The notes under the pieces: generated by a model
What the model saw: only the letters and a program-made list of their open reading frames with translations
Database searches by the model: none
What the model was told of the DNA's origin: nothing
Part shown: positions 17,340 to 26,324 of the stretch, in pieces
How positions within the stretch are numbered: position 1 is the stretch's first letter
Layout: every line of letters starts with the position of its first letter
Made by a program: the position numbers and the translations under genes
From: an uncultured Bacteroidia bacterium
GTDB taxonomy: Bacteria; Bacteroidota; Bacteroidia; Bacteroidales; Prolixibacteraceae
Length of the DNA: 45,075 nt
Reading direction: 5' to 3'
NCBI GenBank assembly: GCA_903897145.1
Contig: CAIUAN010000010.1
Location: forward strand, 1 to 45,075

Positions 17340-19525
17340 ATGACAAGCTAATTCGTCAGACTTTTTGCCTTCAACAAGATCAGTCAGATTGCGGCGTCGC
17401 TTGCTTGCGTTCAATTCTTCGCTATTATGGAGGTGATAAAAGTCTGGAGTCGATTCGAGAACTTAGCGGAACAACCAAGCAGGGGACAACTATGCTAGGC
17501 CTTTACCTGGCCTCTGGGCAGCTAGGCTTTGAAGCAAAAGGGTGCGAGGGGGATTTTGACTTCCTTCGGCAAATTAGTAATCCGGTAATTTTGCATGTGA
17601 TCCTTGATAATCGCTTACAACATTTTGTAGTTTGCTATGGGATCAGATCCGAAAAGTTTGTCATTGGTGATCCTGCCAAAGGAATTGTCGAATTATCGGA
17701 AATCGCATTGGCGGACATCTGGAAATCGAAATCATTTCTGGAACTTATCCCAACAGCGAATATTGAACAAGTTAAACAAGTGAATCGCGATAAGTGGCGT
17801 TGGTTTAAAACTCTTGTCAAAGATGATGCTGGATTGCTAGCTATAATATTTGGAATTAGTTTGATCATCTCGATCTTAGGAATGGCAATGGCTGTATTTT
17901 CTCAGCAATTAATAGATGATATTCTTCCATCTAAAAAAGCTGAGAAATTAGTTGGAGGACTTATTTTAATCGCTGTCCTTTTAATTGCTCGAGGCGGATT
18001 GAGTTATCTTGCTGGTACATTTGGTATAAGGCAAAGTCGCGACTTTAATAACCGGTTAATTAACCGATTTTTTAATAGCTTAATCTTTTTGCCAAAGTCA
18101 TTTTTCGATAGTCGTCGTATTGGAGAACTCGTTGAGCGTATGAACGATACAACAAGAATTCAAAGTGCCATTGCTGGGATTGCAGGTGAACTGCTGAAGA
18201 ATTTCTTGTTGGTTCTGGTTGGGGAGTTGATTCTATTTGTTTATTCTCCTGTTCTGGGCTTTACCTCGCTGCTAACCTTCCCTTGTTTTGGACTTCTCTC
18301 ATGGTATTACCAATCTCGAATTAGCACTGCTCAATCTGATGTGATGATAGCAAATGCGCATAAATCGAGCAATTACGTTGATTCTATTCATGGTATCGAG
18401 GCCATAAAATCAAACCATAAAGAGAAAGAGTTTGCCACACTAAATCAACTTATTTATGGATTCTTCCAGGATAAGATTTTTAGTCTTGGAAAGGTTAGTA
18501 TCTCACTTCAACTAATGGCCGAAATTACTTCCGTATTCGTTTCAATTCTTTTAATTGCAATTGGTTCATGGAAGATAATGACAAATGAATTGAGCATTGG
18601 GACCTTAATGGCTGTTTTGGGAATAAGTAGTGGTATTTTCCCTGCGGTAATCAGCTTGGCCTTTGCAAATATTACCCTTCAAGGGGCTAAAATTGCTTTT
18701 GATCGAATGTATGAATTCTCATCCATTAAACCTGAGTATCTCCTTGAATCTAATGAAACTAAAGATGTGTTACCCGAAATTCTATCGATTGAGGTGCAAG
18801 ACTTAGATTTTCGCTTTACGGGGAGGAAATTATTGATTAAAGGGGTCTCTTTTTCATGCTTTAAAGGTCAGATGGTTGCTTTGTTGGGTGAGAGTGGTTC
18901 TGGAAAAACTACAATCTTAAATATTTTACAGCGATTTTATAATTCTGAAAATGGAAAGTTGAGCCTAAATGGTAAGCCATTGGATCAGATTTCTATTTCG
19001 ACATGGCGTAAATATCTAGGAGTCTTGCCTCAGACCGTAAATATTTTTAATGGTTCGTTGATCTATAATATCTGTCTTTCTAGCGAGCCTATTGTGATGC
19101 AAAAGTGTTTTGATTTCTGTTCTCAAAGCCCCTTCCATTCTTATTTTTTAGATCTCGCTCAAGGTTATAATACCCTTTTGGGAGAGGAGGGTGTAAATAT
19201 TTCGGGAGGACAAATTCAGCTGGTCGGATTGGCCAGAGCACTTTGGAAAAATCCAATGTTCTTAATCCTCGACGAGCCAACCTCAGCCATGGACAGGAAT
19301 ATGGAGAACCTGGTTCTTAACTTTCTAATTAAAACAAAGGCTTTAAGAAGCACAATCTTAGTCACTCACCGGGTCAAAATCGCTCGCCTTTGCGACACTA
19401 TGCATATCCTTGAAAATGGCCGAATTGAGGCCAGCGGAGATCATGATCAGCTGATGCGCTCAGAGAATTTCTATAGCTGCGCTTTCCGCGAATTAATGGC
19501 TATGCACGAAGAACCTCTCCGCTGA
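17336..19525 (+). CDS. Peptidase-containing (C39) ABC exporter for double-glycine peptides
   Basis: A 729-residue fused exporter. The N-terminal C39 cysteine peptidase (about 8-135) has C19 in QQDQSDCGVAC, H96 in LQHFVV and D112 in GDPAKG, so the catalytic triad is complete with Q13 as oxyanion residue. The six-helix membrane domain spans about 165-450. The ATPase has Walker A GESGSGKTT (from residue 518), signature NISGGQIQL and Walker B FLILDEPTSAMD. It cuts leaders after the GG and exports the core peptide using ATP. The substrate is very likely the precursor at 15336. No HlyD-type adaptor is encoded in the same unit, so periplasmic adaptor and outer membrane exit are not explained locally. 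Confidence 0.93.
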   Translation: MNDKLIRQTFCLQQDQSDCGVACLRSILRYYGGDKSLESIRELSGTTKQGTTMLGLYLASGQLGFEAKGCEGDFDFLRQISNPVILHVILDNRLQHFVVCYGIRSEKFVIGDPAKGIVELSEIALADIWKSKSFLELIPTANIEQVKQVNRDKWRWFKTLVKDDAGLLAIIFGISLIISILGMAMAVFSQQLIDDILPSKKAEKLVGGLILIAVLLIARGGLSYLAGTFGIRQSRDFNNRLINRFFNSLIFLPKSFFDSRRIGELVERMNDTTRIQSAIAGIAGELLKNFLLVLVGELILFVYSPVLGFTSLLTFPCFGLLSWYYQSRISTAQSDVMIANAHKSSNYVDSIHGIEAIKSNHKEKEFATLNQLIYGFFQDKIFSLGKVSISLQLMAEITSVFVSILLIAIGSWKIMTNELSIGTLMAVLGISSGIFPAVISLAFANITLQGAKIAFDRMYEFSSIKPEYLLESNETKDVLPEILSIEVQDLDFRFTGRKLLIKGVSFSCFKGQMVALLGESGSGKTTILNILQRFYNSENGKLSLNGKPLDQISISTWRKYLGVLPQTVNIFNGSLIYNICLSSEPIVMQKCFDFCSQSPFHSYFLDLAQGYNTLLGEEGVNISGGQIQLVGLARALWKNPMFLILDEPTSAMDRNMENLVLNFLIKTKALRSTILVTHRVKIARLCDTMHILENGRIEASGDHDQLMRSENFYSCAFRELMAMHEEPLR

Positions 19526-19590
19526 ATGAGCGAAATAGCTGCACTGCTAAACATTTGGCCCTGCCCAGTTGTTTTTGTTCAAAAAAGAGA

Positions 19591-20241
19591 ATGAATTCAC
19601 CCAACAACACAACACTCGAGATTGACGAACTAAATACCTGGGAACTGCGCAAAAGAGCGCAGCTTATTAATTCATTAGGCGGCTTTAAAAGCGTCTGCCT
19701 TATAGGGACTCAGAATAAGGAACACCAGACTAATTTGGCCATCTTTAACTCGGTAATCCACCTGGGAGCAAACCCACCACTGATCGGTTTTATCCAGCGT
19801 CCCGACACCGCCGAGCGCCATACCCTATCCAATATCCTGGAAACTGGATACTATACCATTAACCATCTGAACGAACAAATCTATCGGCAGGCTCACCAAA
19901 CATCGGCCCGCTACCCAAATGAAATTTCTGAATTCGACGTGACGAACTTAAAGCCTGAATATAAAAATAACTTCTTTGCCCCTTTTGTCGCTCAAAGCCA
20001 TGTGCAGATCGGAGTTCAATTTAAGGAGCGGATTAATATCGCCCTGAATAACACTATTCTAATGATCGGCGAGATTAAAATGATCTCCTTTCCCAATGAG
20101 TGCCTAAGCTCAGATGGATTTCTTGATATCGAAAAAGCACAATCTATTACCTGCAGCGGACTGGATAGTTATCATAAAACAGTGCGCCTGTCCAGATTGT
20201 CCTACGCTAAACCCGATACCACTCCGCATGATATCGACTAA
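19591..20241 (+). CDS. Flavin reductase-like (FMN-binding split barrel) protein
   Basis: About 216 residues from the ATG at 19591. The fold is the FMN-binding split barrel of the flavin reductase family, with segments LINSLGGFKSVCLIGTQN, then HLGANPPLIGFIQRP and GYYTINHL. Such proteins reduce flavins or use bound FMN in redox reactions; the partner is unknown. It follows the exporter by 65 bases on the same strand but has a different composition, so it may not belong to the peptide operon. A longer frame from 19555 begins with TTG and adds a cysteine-rich, non-conserved stretch, and is rejected. Confidence 0.85.
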   Translation: MNSPNNTTLEIDELNTWELRKRAQLINSLGGFKSVCLIGTQNKEHQTNLAIFNSVIHLGANPPLIGFIQRPDTAERHTLSNILETGYYTINHLNEQIYRQAHQTSARYPNEISEFDVTNLKPEYKNNFFAPFVAQSHVQIGVQFKERINIALNNTILMIGEIKMISFPNECLSSDGFLDIEKAQSITCSGLDSYHKTVRLSRLSYAKPDTTPHDID

Positions 20242-20272
20242 AAAATCGTTCTGAACTCGTAATTTTTTTCGC

Positions 20273-20280
20273 TAACTTTA
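20273..20280 (+). promoter_or_regulatory. -7-like box TAACTTTA before the ABC/RND operon
   Basis: TAACTTTA differs from TAnnTTTG at the last position. It lies about 150 bases before the TTG start of the first ABC gene and just after the flavin reductase stop, so transcription from it would include the hairpin at 20301-20350 in the leader. Confidence 0.3.
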
Positions 20281-20300
20281 GCTCTATTTCTAGACAGCTA

Positions 20301-20350
20301 AATTCAAGAGCATTTAAGTTGTCAGGATCGCTCTTAAATTCCTGTTTTTT
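20301..20350 (+). terminator. Hairpin with T-tract in the leader of the ABC/RND operon
   Basis: AATTCAAGAGC (20301-20311) pairs with GCTCTTAAATT (20330-20340) except for one C-A mismatch, followed by CCTG and T6. Two alternative stems use the same bases: ATTTAAG (20312-20318) with CTTAAAT (20333-20339), and CAGGA (20323-20327) with TCCTG (20340-20344) directly before T6. It may simply end the flavin reductase transcript or act as an attenuator. Confidence 0.45.
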
Positions 20351-20431
20351 AGATTAAACCTTTTGAGAATGGTCGTGTCCAAATGCTAATGATAATCAGA
20401 ACCTAACCTAAGCTTATAATACTTCTGAAGT

Positions 20432-21328
20432 TTGAAAATCGAAATCAACGAACTGAATAAGGTTTATCCCAATGGTAATCATGCACTGAAAGATGTTACC
20501 ATGACCATCGAGAATGGGATGTTTGGTCTCTTAGGCCCCAATGGAGCCGGGAAATCAAGCCTCATGCGAATTCTAGTAACTCTGGCAAAACCTTCCTCGG
20601 GCCAGATACTCGTAAATGGCCTCGATCTGCAGAAGAATCGAAAAGAGGTGCGTACCATGCTCGGATACCTGCCTCAAGATTTCCGCTTCTTTGCGAAACT
20701 ACGCACCTACGAGTTTTTGGATTATATCGCTCGTCTATCGGGTATGAACCAGGGCTCTGTGCGTAAAGATGCCATTGAGAAAATGCTCGAAGAAGTGGGA
20801 CTTTACGAGGCTCGAAATCGCTTTGCCAATGATCTCTCAGGAGGTATGAAACGTCGATTGGGTATCGCACAGGCACTTATCGGGGAACCACAGATTATTA
20901 TTGTCGATGAACCAACTACGGGCCTTGATCCTGAAGAGCGAATTCGATTTAGAAATTTATTGACTCGTATCAGCGAGCGTGACGTGGTTATCATCTTATC
21001 AACCCATATCGTTGGTGACATCTCAAGTACATGCACCGATATGGCACTCATGAATAAAGGCGTTTTGGCCTTTAAAGGATCACCAGAGCTATTGATCAAT
21101 CAAGCCAAAGGTAATGTTTGGCGTATAAACGCAACCGCAACGGAATATTACGAAATTCAAGATAAGTTCCCGATAATCTCATCTATCCCATCGGAGGAGG
21201 GCTGGGAAGTTCAAGTGGTAGCCAAAACGATCGATGGCTATAAAGGGGAACAGATTGATCCTAACCTTGAGCATGCTTACGTAAACTTCATGGAACATGA
21301 ACTTAATCAACACTGGCATGAGATCTAA
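20432..21328 (+). CDS. ABC transporter ATP-binding protein (first gene of ABC/RND operon)
   Basis: A 298-residue ATPase of the ABC-2 (CcmA/NodI-like) type. Walker A is GPNGAGKS at residues 35-42, the Q-loop YLPQDF, signature DLSGGMKRRLGIAQ, Walker B IIIVDEPTTGLD and the switch histidine in LSTHIV. The start is TTG at 20432: it gives the usual KIEINELNKVYPNG beginning and no ATG lies close by. It should energise the permease encoded 57 bases downstream. It is strikingly similar to the ATPase fused to the second RND protein of the same operon, sharing ERIRFRNLL and STHIxxDISSxC. Confidence 0.93.
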   Translation: MKIEINELNKVYPNGNHALKDVTMTIENGMFGLLGPNGAGKSSLMRILVTLAKPSSGQILVNGLDLQKNRKEVRTMLGYLPQDFRFFAKLRTYEFLDYIARLSGMNQGSVRKDAIEKMLEEVGLYEARNRFANDLSGGMKRRLGIAQALIGEPQIIIVDEPTTGLDPEERIRFRNLLTRISERDVVIILSTHIVGDISSTCTDMALMNKGVLAFKGSPELLINQAKGNVWRINATATEYYEIQDKFPIISSIPSEEGWEVQVVAKTIDGYKGEQIDPNLEHAYVNFMEHELNQHWHEI

Positions 21329-21385
21329 TCAACTGGTTTTGCTGCCTTATGCCTTTTCCTCATCTGACCTTATACTCGACTAGCT

Positions 21386-24300
21386 ATGAAAGCAATTCAT
21401 AATATTTTAACAGTCTCTAAATACGAGTCAAAGACGCTGTTTAGAAGTTGGTTCTTTCGAATCTTCTCTATATTGGCGCTGATCTTTGTCTTTGTGTTTA
21501 ACCTCTTTACCCAGACAAGTATTGGATGGCCCATGGGTGATATGGTCGCACTTCCCGCCATGGTCCCTTTTGTCAATCTTTACATCATCAATATTGCACA
21601 GGCAATTATTGCAGTATTCCTGGCCTCCGACTTCTTAAAAAGAGATAAGAAACTAGATACCACGGAGGTTATTTATATGCGTTCGATGACCAATGCCGAC
21701 TACGTCATCGGTAAAACAATTGGAAATGTATGGGTGTTTTTCATGCTCAATTTTGTGGCCCTAGCAATGGTCGCAATTTTTAATGTCAGCTCTATATTTA
21801 GTCATTTTTCTCCGGCGCCTTATCTTTATTATTTCCTTTTGATAAGCTTGCCAACGCTGATTTTTATTCTTGGATTTTCGTTTTTCTTGATGTCTATAAT
21901 TAAAAATCAGGCAGTTACATTTGTGATCCTACTGGGGTATATTGCGGCAACACTCTTTTATCTTCAGAATGTTTATCATTATCTGTTTGATTACATGGCC
22001 TTTCATTTGCCAATGACCTTCTCTGATTTTGTTGGCTTTGGATCGTTGAACGAAATCTTAATTCATCGTGGGATATATCTATTTCTTGGCTTAGGATTTA
22101 TTTGTCTAACTATCTTACTTCTGCAACGTCTGCCTCAATCGACATTTGTTCGTAAGGTTACAATGGTCGCCAGCGTGGTATTTCTTTCTCTCGGTATTGG
22201 TTTAGGAGTTAAATATATCAACAAGATAAACAGCTACGATGCTCATCGTATTGAGATGTTAGCCTTAAATAACAACTATGCAAATAGCGCCAATGTCGAA
22301 ATTAAGAAGTGCGATTTAGTGCTTGAGCATGCTGGGGAACAAATCAAAACAGAAGCGACACTTACTTTGACCAATCCTTCTGTTGATCCATTAGCGAGCT
22401 TTGTCCTCACGCTAAATCCTGGATTGACAATTACGTCATTCAGTGGTGCTAATTACACCAGAGATCTTCAGATTCTAAAGATTACCCCAAATACACCTAT
22501 GCAGAAGGGTGAGGAGCTAACGCTGAAAATTAGCTACCAGGGGGATATTGATGAATCGTTCTGTTATTTGGATCTGAATCGCGAACGTCTTGATCTTTGG
22601 TTGCAGCGTGGCAATGGTATTGCCGATAAGAAACATGCTTTTGTCAGATCCGATTATTTGTTGCTTACCCCCGAGACACGCTGGTATCCGACCGCTGGCA
22701 TAAGTTATTCGACCAAGGGTTTGAAATGGCAGACGATGCAATTTATTGATTTTCATCTCCGCGTGAAAACTCGCAATGGACTTAAAGCAATCTCGCAGGG
22801 AAAAATAACCGATGATGGTAATGGATCCTTCGACTTCGCCCCTGAGCATAAAATGCCTCAGATGTCTTTAGCGATAGGAAAGTACGAATCTCGTTCAATT
22901 GTTGTCGATAAGATCAACTACAGCTTGAATTTTCTTAAAGGTCATAATACGTTTGATCCATTTTTTACAATTTTAAAGGACTCGATAAAACCCGTTATTC
23001 GCGATTTGCGAAAATCTTGGGAAGCCAAGGTTCGCTTTACATATCCTTACGAACGCTTGACCCTGGTCGAGATACCCGTACAGTTTTGTTCGTTTAGCCA
23101 TGTTTGGACGGGCGCTGGAGAGCAGGTTCAGCCTGAGACGGTCTATTTGCCTGAAGGTGGATTTAAACTGCCAAGTACGAATTTTGCTGAACAAAAAAAG
23201 ATTTCTGAGCGCTTCGGAGGTTATGATAATCAAACTATTAGTCCGAAGGAGACCGAGGAGAACTATTTCAAGCGTTTTGTAAATGATGTTTTATTAAGCA
23301 GTAAGACTTCTCCATCAAGGATGGGTATGGGTGGACCTGGGATTCATATTGGCTCCTATACTCCAGCTCAGGAAGAACTTAATCCGTATTTTATTTTTCC
23401 AAATTATTATACATACCTGACGTATATCAAATCAGATCAATATCCGATTGTTAATAGAGCCATTGAGTCATATCTATCTAAAGCAGCTACCGAGACAGGC
23501 AGTTCATTCATGCGAAGTTTTACTGGTCTTTCCGAAATTGAAAAGGGAAATATTGCGTTGCAGGATGCTTCCTTTGCCGAGATCTTAGATAAACAAGCCG
23601 ATCCTGATATCGTCAATAATGTCATCTTAACTAAGAGTGGTTTCTTATTCGCTTTAATGAAAGGGGCTGTTGGGCCAGATAAATTTGATGAGTTTATTCA
23701 CCGTTATATTGATCAGAAAAAATTTGAGTCTACATCTGTGGATATTTTGAATGATCAACTTAAAAACTCTTTTAGTCTAGATCTTAATCAGTACTTACCC
23801 ACCTGGTATAGCTCAAAGTCATTACCAGGCTATGTTGTTACGCATATCACCTCTGCAAAGCTTAAAAAAGATGACCAGATTAAAACAATGGTCTCCTTTG
23901 TAATTACGAATACAGAGAATGATCCTGGTGCAGTCTCGGTGACTTTCCGCATGGGTAGTAGCGGTAGAGGAGGCTTCAGAAGACGAGGCGGTGCTGGAAG
24001 TCCAGATGACAACATTGAAAAGACTGTTCTTATTGGGGGGAAAGTATCAAGAAAGATCACCTATCTTTTCAACCGCGAACCTCGTTCTATAACCGTTAAT
24101 ACTTTTGCTTCTCATAATATTCCTTCAAGTATCACGCAGCAGTTTGGGAAGATTGATATCGATGAGACCTTGCAAGCAGTAGATGACGATCAGGTAGTTG
24201 CCTATACCGAAGGTGTGGAGGCCAATGAAATTATTTGTGATAATGAAGATCGTGGATTTAAACTTAGTCAGCCAAAATCAAATAGCTTGATACAACGTTT

Positions 24301-24793
24301 GTTGATTCCTTCTGACGCGGATGGTTCTGGCGTTCTTCGTTCATCAGGAGCGAATGGGAAAAGTGAACAGGAGATCAAGTATAAAGGTTTGCTATTCTGG
24401 AATCCGCCAGTAGAATGGACTCTGACAACCAACGAGCAATTTTATGGGAAACAAATTCGCTCGGCTTATTACCTGAAGGGTGGAACAGGCGATCGTAAGG
24501 TGACTTGGAACGTGCCCGTGAAAGTTCCAGGGTATTATAAAGTATCTGCTTATTTGCCTAAGATAAGGTCTGGATGGGGTCGTGAAGAGCGTTTGGATGA
24601 AGATTATCATTTTACCATCTTCCATGACGATGGACAGGATCATCAAACTATTGAGATGAAAAATAACGATTCTGGTTGGATTGAGATCGGATCATACCAT
24701 CTATCTCCCGATTCCATTAAGATTGAATTATCTAATCTCACGAAGGCTCGCGCAATCTATGCCGATGCCGTTAAACTGGTTAAAATAAATTAA
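21386..24793 (+). CDS. ABC-2 permease fused to M1-peptidase-like and golvesin-like domains
   Basis: A 1135-residue protein. Residues 1-285 form an ABC-2 type membrane domain with about six to seven helices (20-40, 60-80, 110-135, 145-170, 175-195, 230-250, 258-276). From about 290 to 830 lies a periplasmic region resembling M1 aminopeptidases (beta-saddle, then helical part), but no HExxH zinc motif is present, so peptidase activity is not expected. A Gly/Arg-rich stretch (GSSGRGGFRRRGGAGS) follows near 855-875. The last 130 residues, with KVTWNVPVKVPGYYKVSAYL, resemble golvesin/carbohydrate-binding-like domains. The permease should pair with the ATPase upstream; the large periplasmic arm may contact the TolC-adaptor system encoded next, 16 bases downstream. 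The transported substrate is unknown. Confidence 0.8.
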   Translation: MKAIHNILTVSKYESKTLFRSWFFRIFSILALIFVFVFNLFTQTSIGWPMGDMVALPAMVPFVNLYIINIAQAIIAVFLASDFLKRDKKLDTTEVIYMRSMTNADYVIGKTIGNVWVFFMLNFVALAMVAIFNVSSIFSHFSPAPYLYYFLLISLPTLIFILGFSFFLMSIIKNQAVTFVILLGYIAATLFYLQNVYHYLFDYMAFHLPMTFSDFVGFGSLNEILIHRGIYLFLGLGFICLTILLLQRLPQSTFVRKVTMVASVVFLSLGIGLGVKYINKINSYDAHRIEMLALNNNYANSANVEIKKCDLVLEHAGEQIKTEATLTLTNPSVDPLASFVLTLNPGLTITSFSGANYTRDLQILKITPNTPMQKGEELTLKISYQGDIDESFCYLDLNRERLDLWLQRGNGIADKKHAFVRSDYLLLTPETRWYPTAGISYSTKGLKWQTMQFIDFHLRVKTRNGLKAISQGKITDDGNGSFDFAPEHKMPQMSLAIGKYESRSIVVDKINYSLNFLKGHNTFDPFFTILKDSIKPVIRDLRKSWEAKVRFTYPYERLTLVEIPVQFCSFSHVWTGAGEQVQPETVYLPEGGFKLPSTNFAEQKKISERFGGYDNQTISPKETEENYFKRFVNDVLLSSKTSPSRMGMGGPGIHIGSYTPAQEELNPYFIFPNYYTYLTYIKSDQYPIVNRAIESYLSKAATETGSSFMRSFTGLSEIEKGNIALQDASFAEILDKQADPDIVNNVILTKSGFLFALMKGAVGPDKFDEFIHRYIDQKKFESTSVDILNDQLKNSFSLDLNQYLPTWYSSKSLPGYVVTHITSAKLKKDDQIKTMVSFVITNTENDPGAVSVTFRMGSSGRGGFRRRGGAGSPDDNIEKTVLIGGKVSRKITYLFNREPRSITVNTFASHNIPSSITQQFGKIDIDETLQAVDDDQVVAYTEGVEANEIICDNEDRGFKLSQPKSNSLIQRLLIPSDADGSGVLRSSGANGKSEQEIKYKGLLFWNPPVEWTLTTNEQFYGKQIRSAYYLKGGTGDRKVTWNVPVKVPGYYKVSAYLPKIRSGWGREERLDEDYHFTIFHDDGQDHQTIEMKNNDSGWIEIGSYHLSPDSIKIELSNLTKARAIYADAVKLVKIN

Positions 24794-24809
24794 TAGAATA
24801 CATCATACT

Positions 24810-26303
24810 ATGAAGAATCATAAATTTATTCTCCTCTGCCTATTGACCTTCGTATTTAGTCAGGTCAGTGCGCAGTCGATCATTACCCTCGAGCAAGCAC
24901 TTGACTTGGCAGGTCAGAGCAGTCCGAGTTTGCAAAGTTCAATTTATAACCTTGAACGGACTACTGAATCATTAAATGCCCAGCGTGCTGCGTTAAAATC
25001 TCAGTTCTCCTTGAATGTTAATCCATTGGATTATAGCAATAGTCGTAAGTTCGATACCCGGCTTTCACAGTGGTTTACCAACAAGAGCACTGCATCATCA
25101 GGAACATTTCAAGTCGATCAGCCAATTTTGTTAACGGATGGAAAGATCTCACTAATGAACCAATTTGGTTGGCAGTCAAATTCTTCTGAAATTTCCGGTA
25201 TTACAAATGAGAACAAGGCCTTTTTTAATAACCTAAATCTAAGTCTTACACAGCCTTTGTTTACCTATAACAGAACGAAGATGGGAATTAAGAATGTAGA
25301 GTTGGATAATGAAAATGCAATGCTTAGCTATGCGATGCAGCGTTTGACATTGGAGAAAAATGTCTCTCAATTCTTCTACAATGTGTACCTCGCTCAAATG
25401 AGTCTGACAATCAAACAAGAAGAGCTAGTCAATACCGAGAAGAGTCACGAGATCATAAAAAATAAGGTTGAGGCTGGCCTTTCAGCAAAAGAAGAACTCT
25501 ATCAGTCGGAAGTTAACTTGTCGACATCGAAGTCTGGTGTTGAATCGGCTAGGGTGACTTTGGAGAGTGCGAAGGATCAGTTCAAACAATATATTGGAAT
25601 GGATATTTCAAAAGAGATTTCAGTGATGACTGATGTATCCGTAACTCCAATTGTGGTAGATGGAAAGAAAGCTTTGGCGCATGGTTTGGCCTCACGTATG
25701 GAGCTTCGTCAGCGTCAGATCGATGTAGAGACTTCTCAATTTGACTTGATTACTGTTAAAGCATCCAATGAGTTTAGAGGTGATATGGTTTTGTCGATGG
25801 GTCTTTCTGGTGACGATCCAACACTGACAAATATCTTTGACCGTTCGACAAAAAGTCCACATATTAGTCTAGGATTTAATATTCCAATTTTTGATTGGGG
25901 CCAGCGTAAGGCAAGAATAAAAGCGCAAGAGGCAGTAATCAATTCACAGAAGTTAAATCTTACGAATCAACAAACTCAGATACAGATAGATATCAGACAA
26001 GTAGTTCGAAATCTAAGCAACCTAAAAAACCAAATTGAGATAGCACTTCAAAATCAGAAAAATTCTCAGCTTACCTATGACATCAACTTGGAGCGTTATA
26101 AGAATGGTGATTTGACAAGTATGGATCTTAACCTTTTTCAAGTTCAATTGTCCGATAAGAAGATGGGTTATGCACAATCTTTGATCAATTATAAAGTTGA
26201 ATTATTAAACCTAAAGATTCAATCTTTGTTTGATTTTACAACCAATGAGGCCATTGTGCCAGAGAAATTTATACGTGATTTTCAGTCAGGAATTATAAAA
26301 TAG
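24810..26303 (+). CDS. TolC-family outer membrane efflux protein
   Basis: A 497-residue protein with a signal peptide (1-21, ending QVSA-Q). It has two repeats of long alpha-helical hairpins plus beta segments as in TolC/OprM (OEP domains, roughly 30-250 and 260-470), for example TLEQALDLAGQSSPSLQSS at the start and the repeat near LNLTNQQTQIQIDIRQVVR. It forms the trimeric outer membrane duct of a tripartite pump. There is no lipobox. Spacing of 16 bases to the permease and 21 to the adaptor shows operon membership. Confidence 0.92.
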   Translation: MKNHKFILLCLLTFVFSQVSAQSIITLEQALDLAGQSSPSLQSSIYNLERTTESLNAQRAALKSQFSLNVNPLDYSNSRKFDTRLSQWFTNKSTASSGTFQVDQPILLTDGKISLMNQFGWQSNSSEISGITNENKAFFNNLNLSLTQPLFTYNRTKMGIKNVELDNENAMLSYAMQRLTLEKNVSQFFYNVYLAQMSLTIKQEELVNTEKSHEIIKNKVEAGLSAKEELYQSEVNLSTSKSGVESARVTLESAKDQFKQYIGMDISKEISVMTDVSVTPIVVDGKKALAHGLASRMELRQRQIDVETSQFDLITVKASNEFRGDMVLSMGLSGDDPTLTNIFDRSTKSPHISLGFNIPIFDWGQRKARIKAQEAVINSQKLNLTNQQTQIQIDIRQVVRNLSNLKNQIEIALQNQKNSQLTYDINLERYKNGDLTSMDLNLFQVQLSDKKMGYAQSLINYKVELLNLKIQSLFDFTTNEAIVPEKFIRDFQSGIIK

Positions 26304-26324
26304 TCAATTAAAAAATATAAGATT

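Noticed and set aside
19555-19590. TTG-started extension of the flavin reductase
   Set aside because: The added residues do not resemble the family and the ATG at 19591 gives a normal N-terminus.
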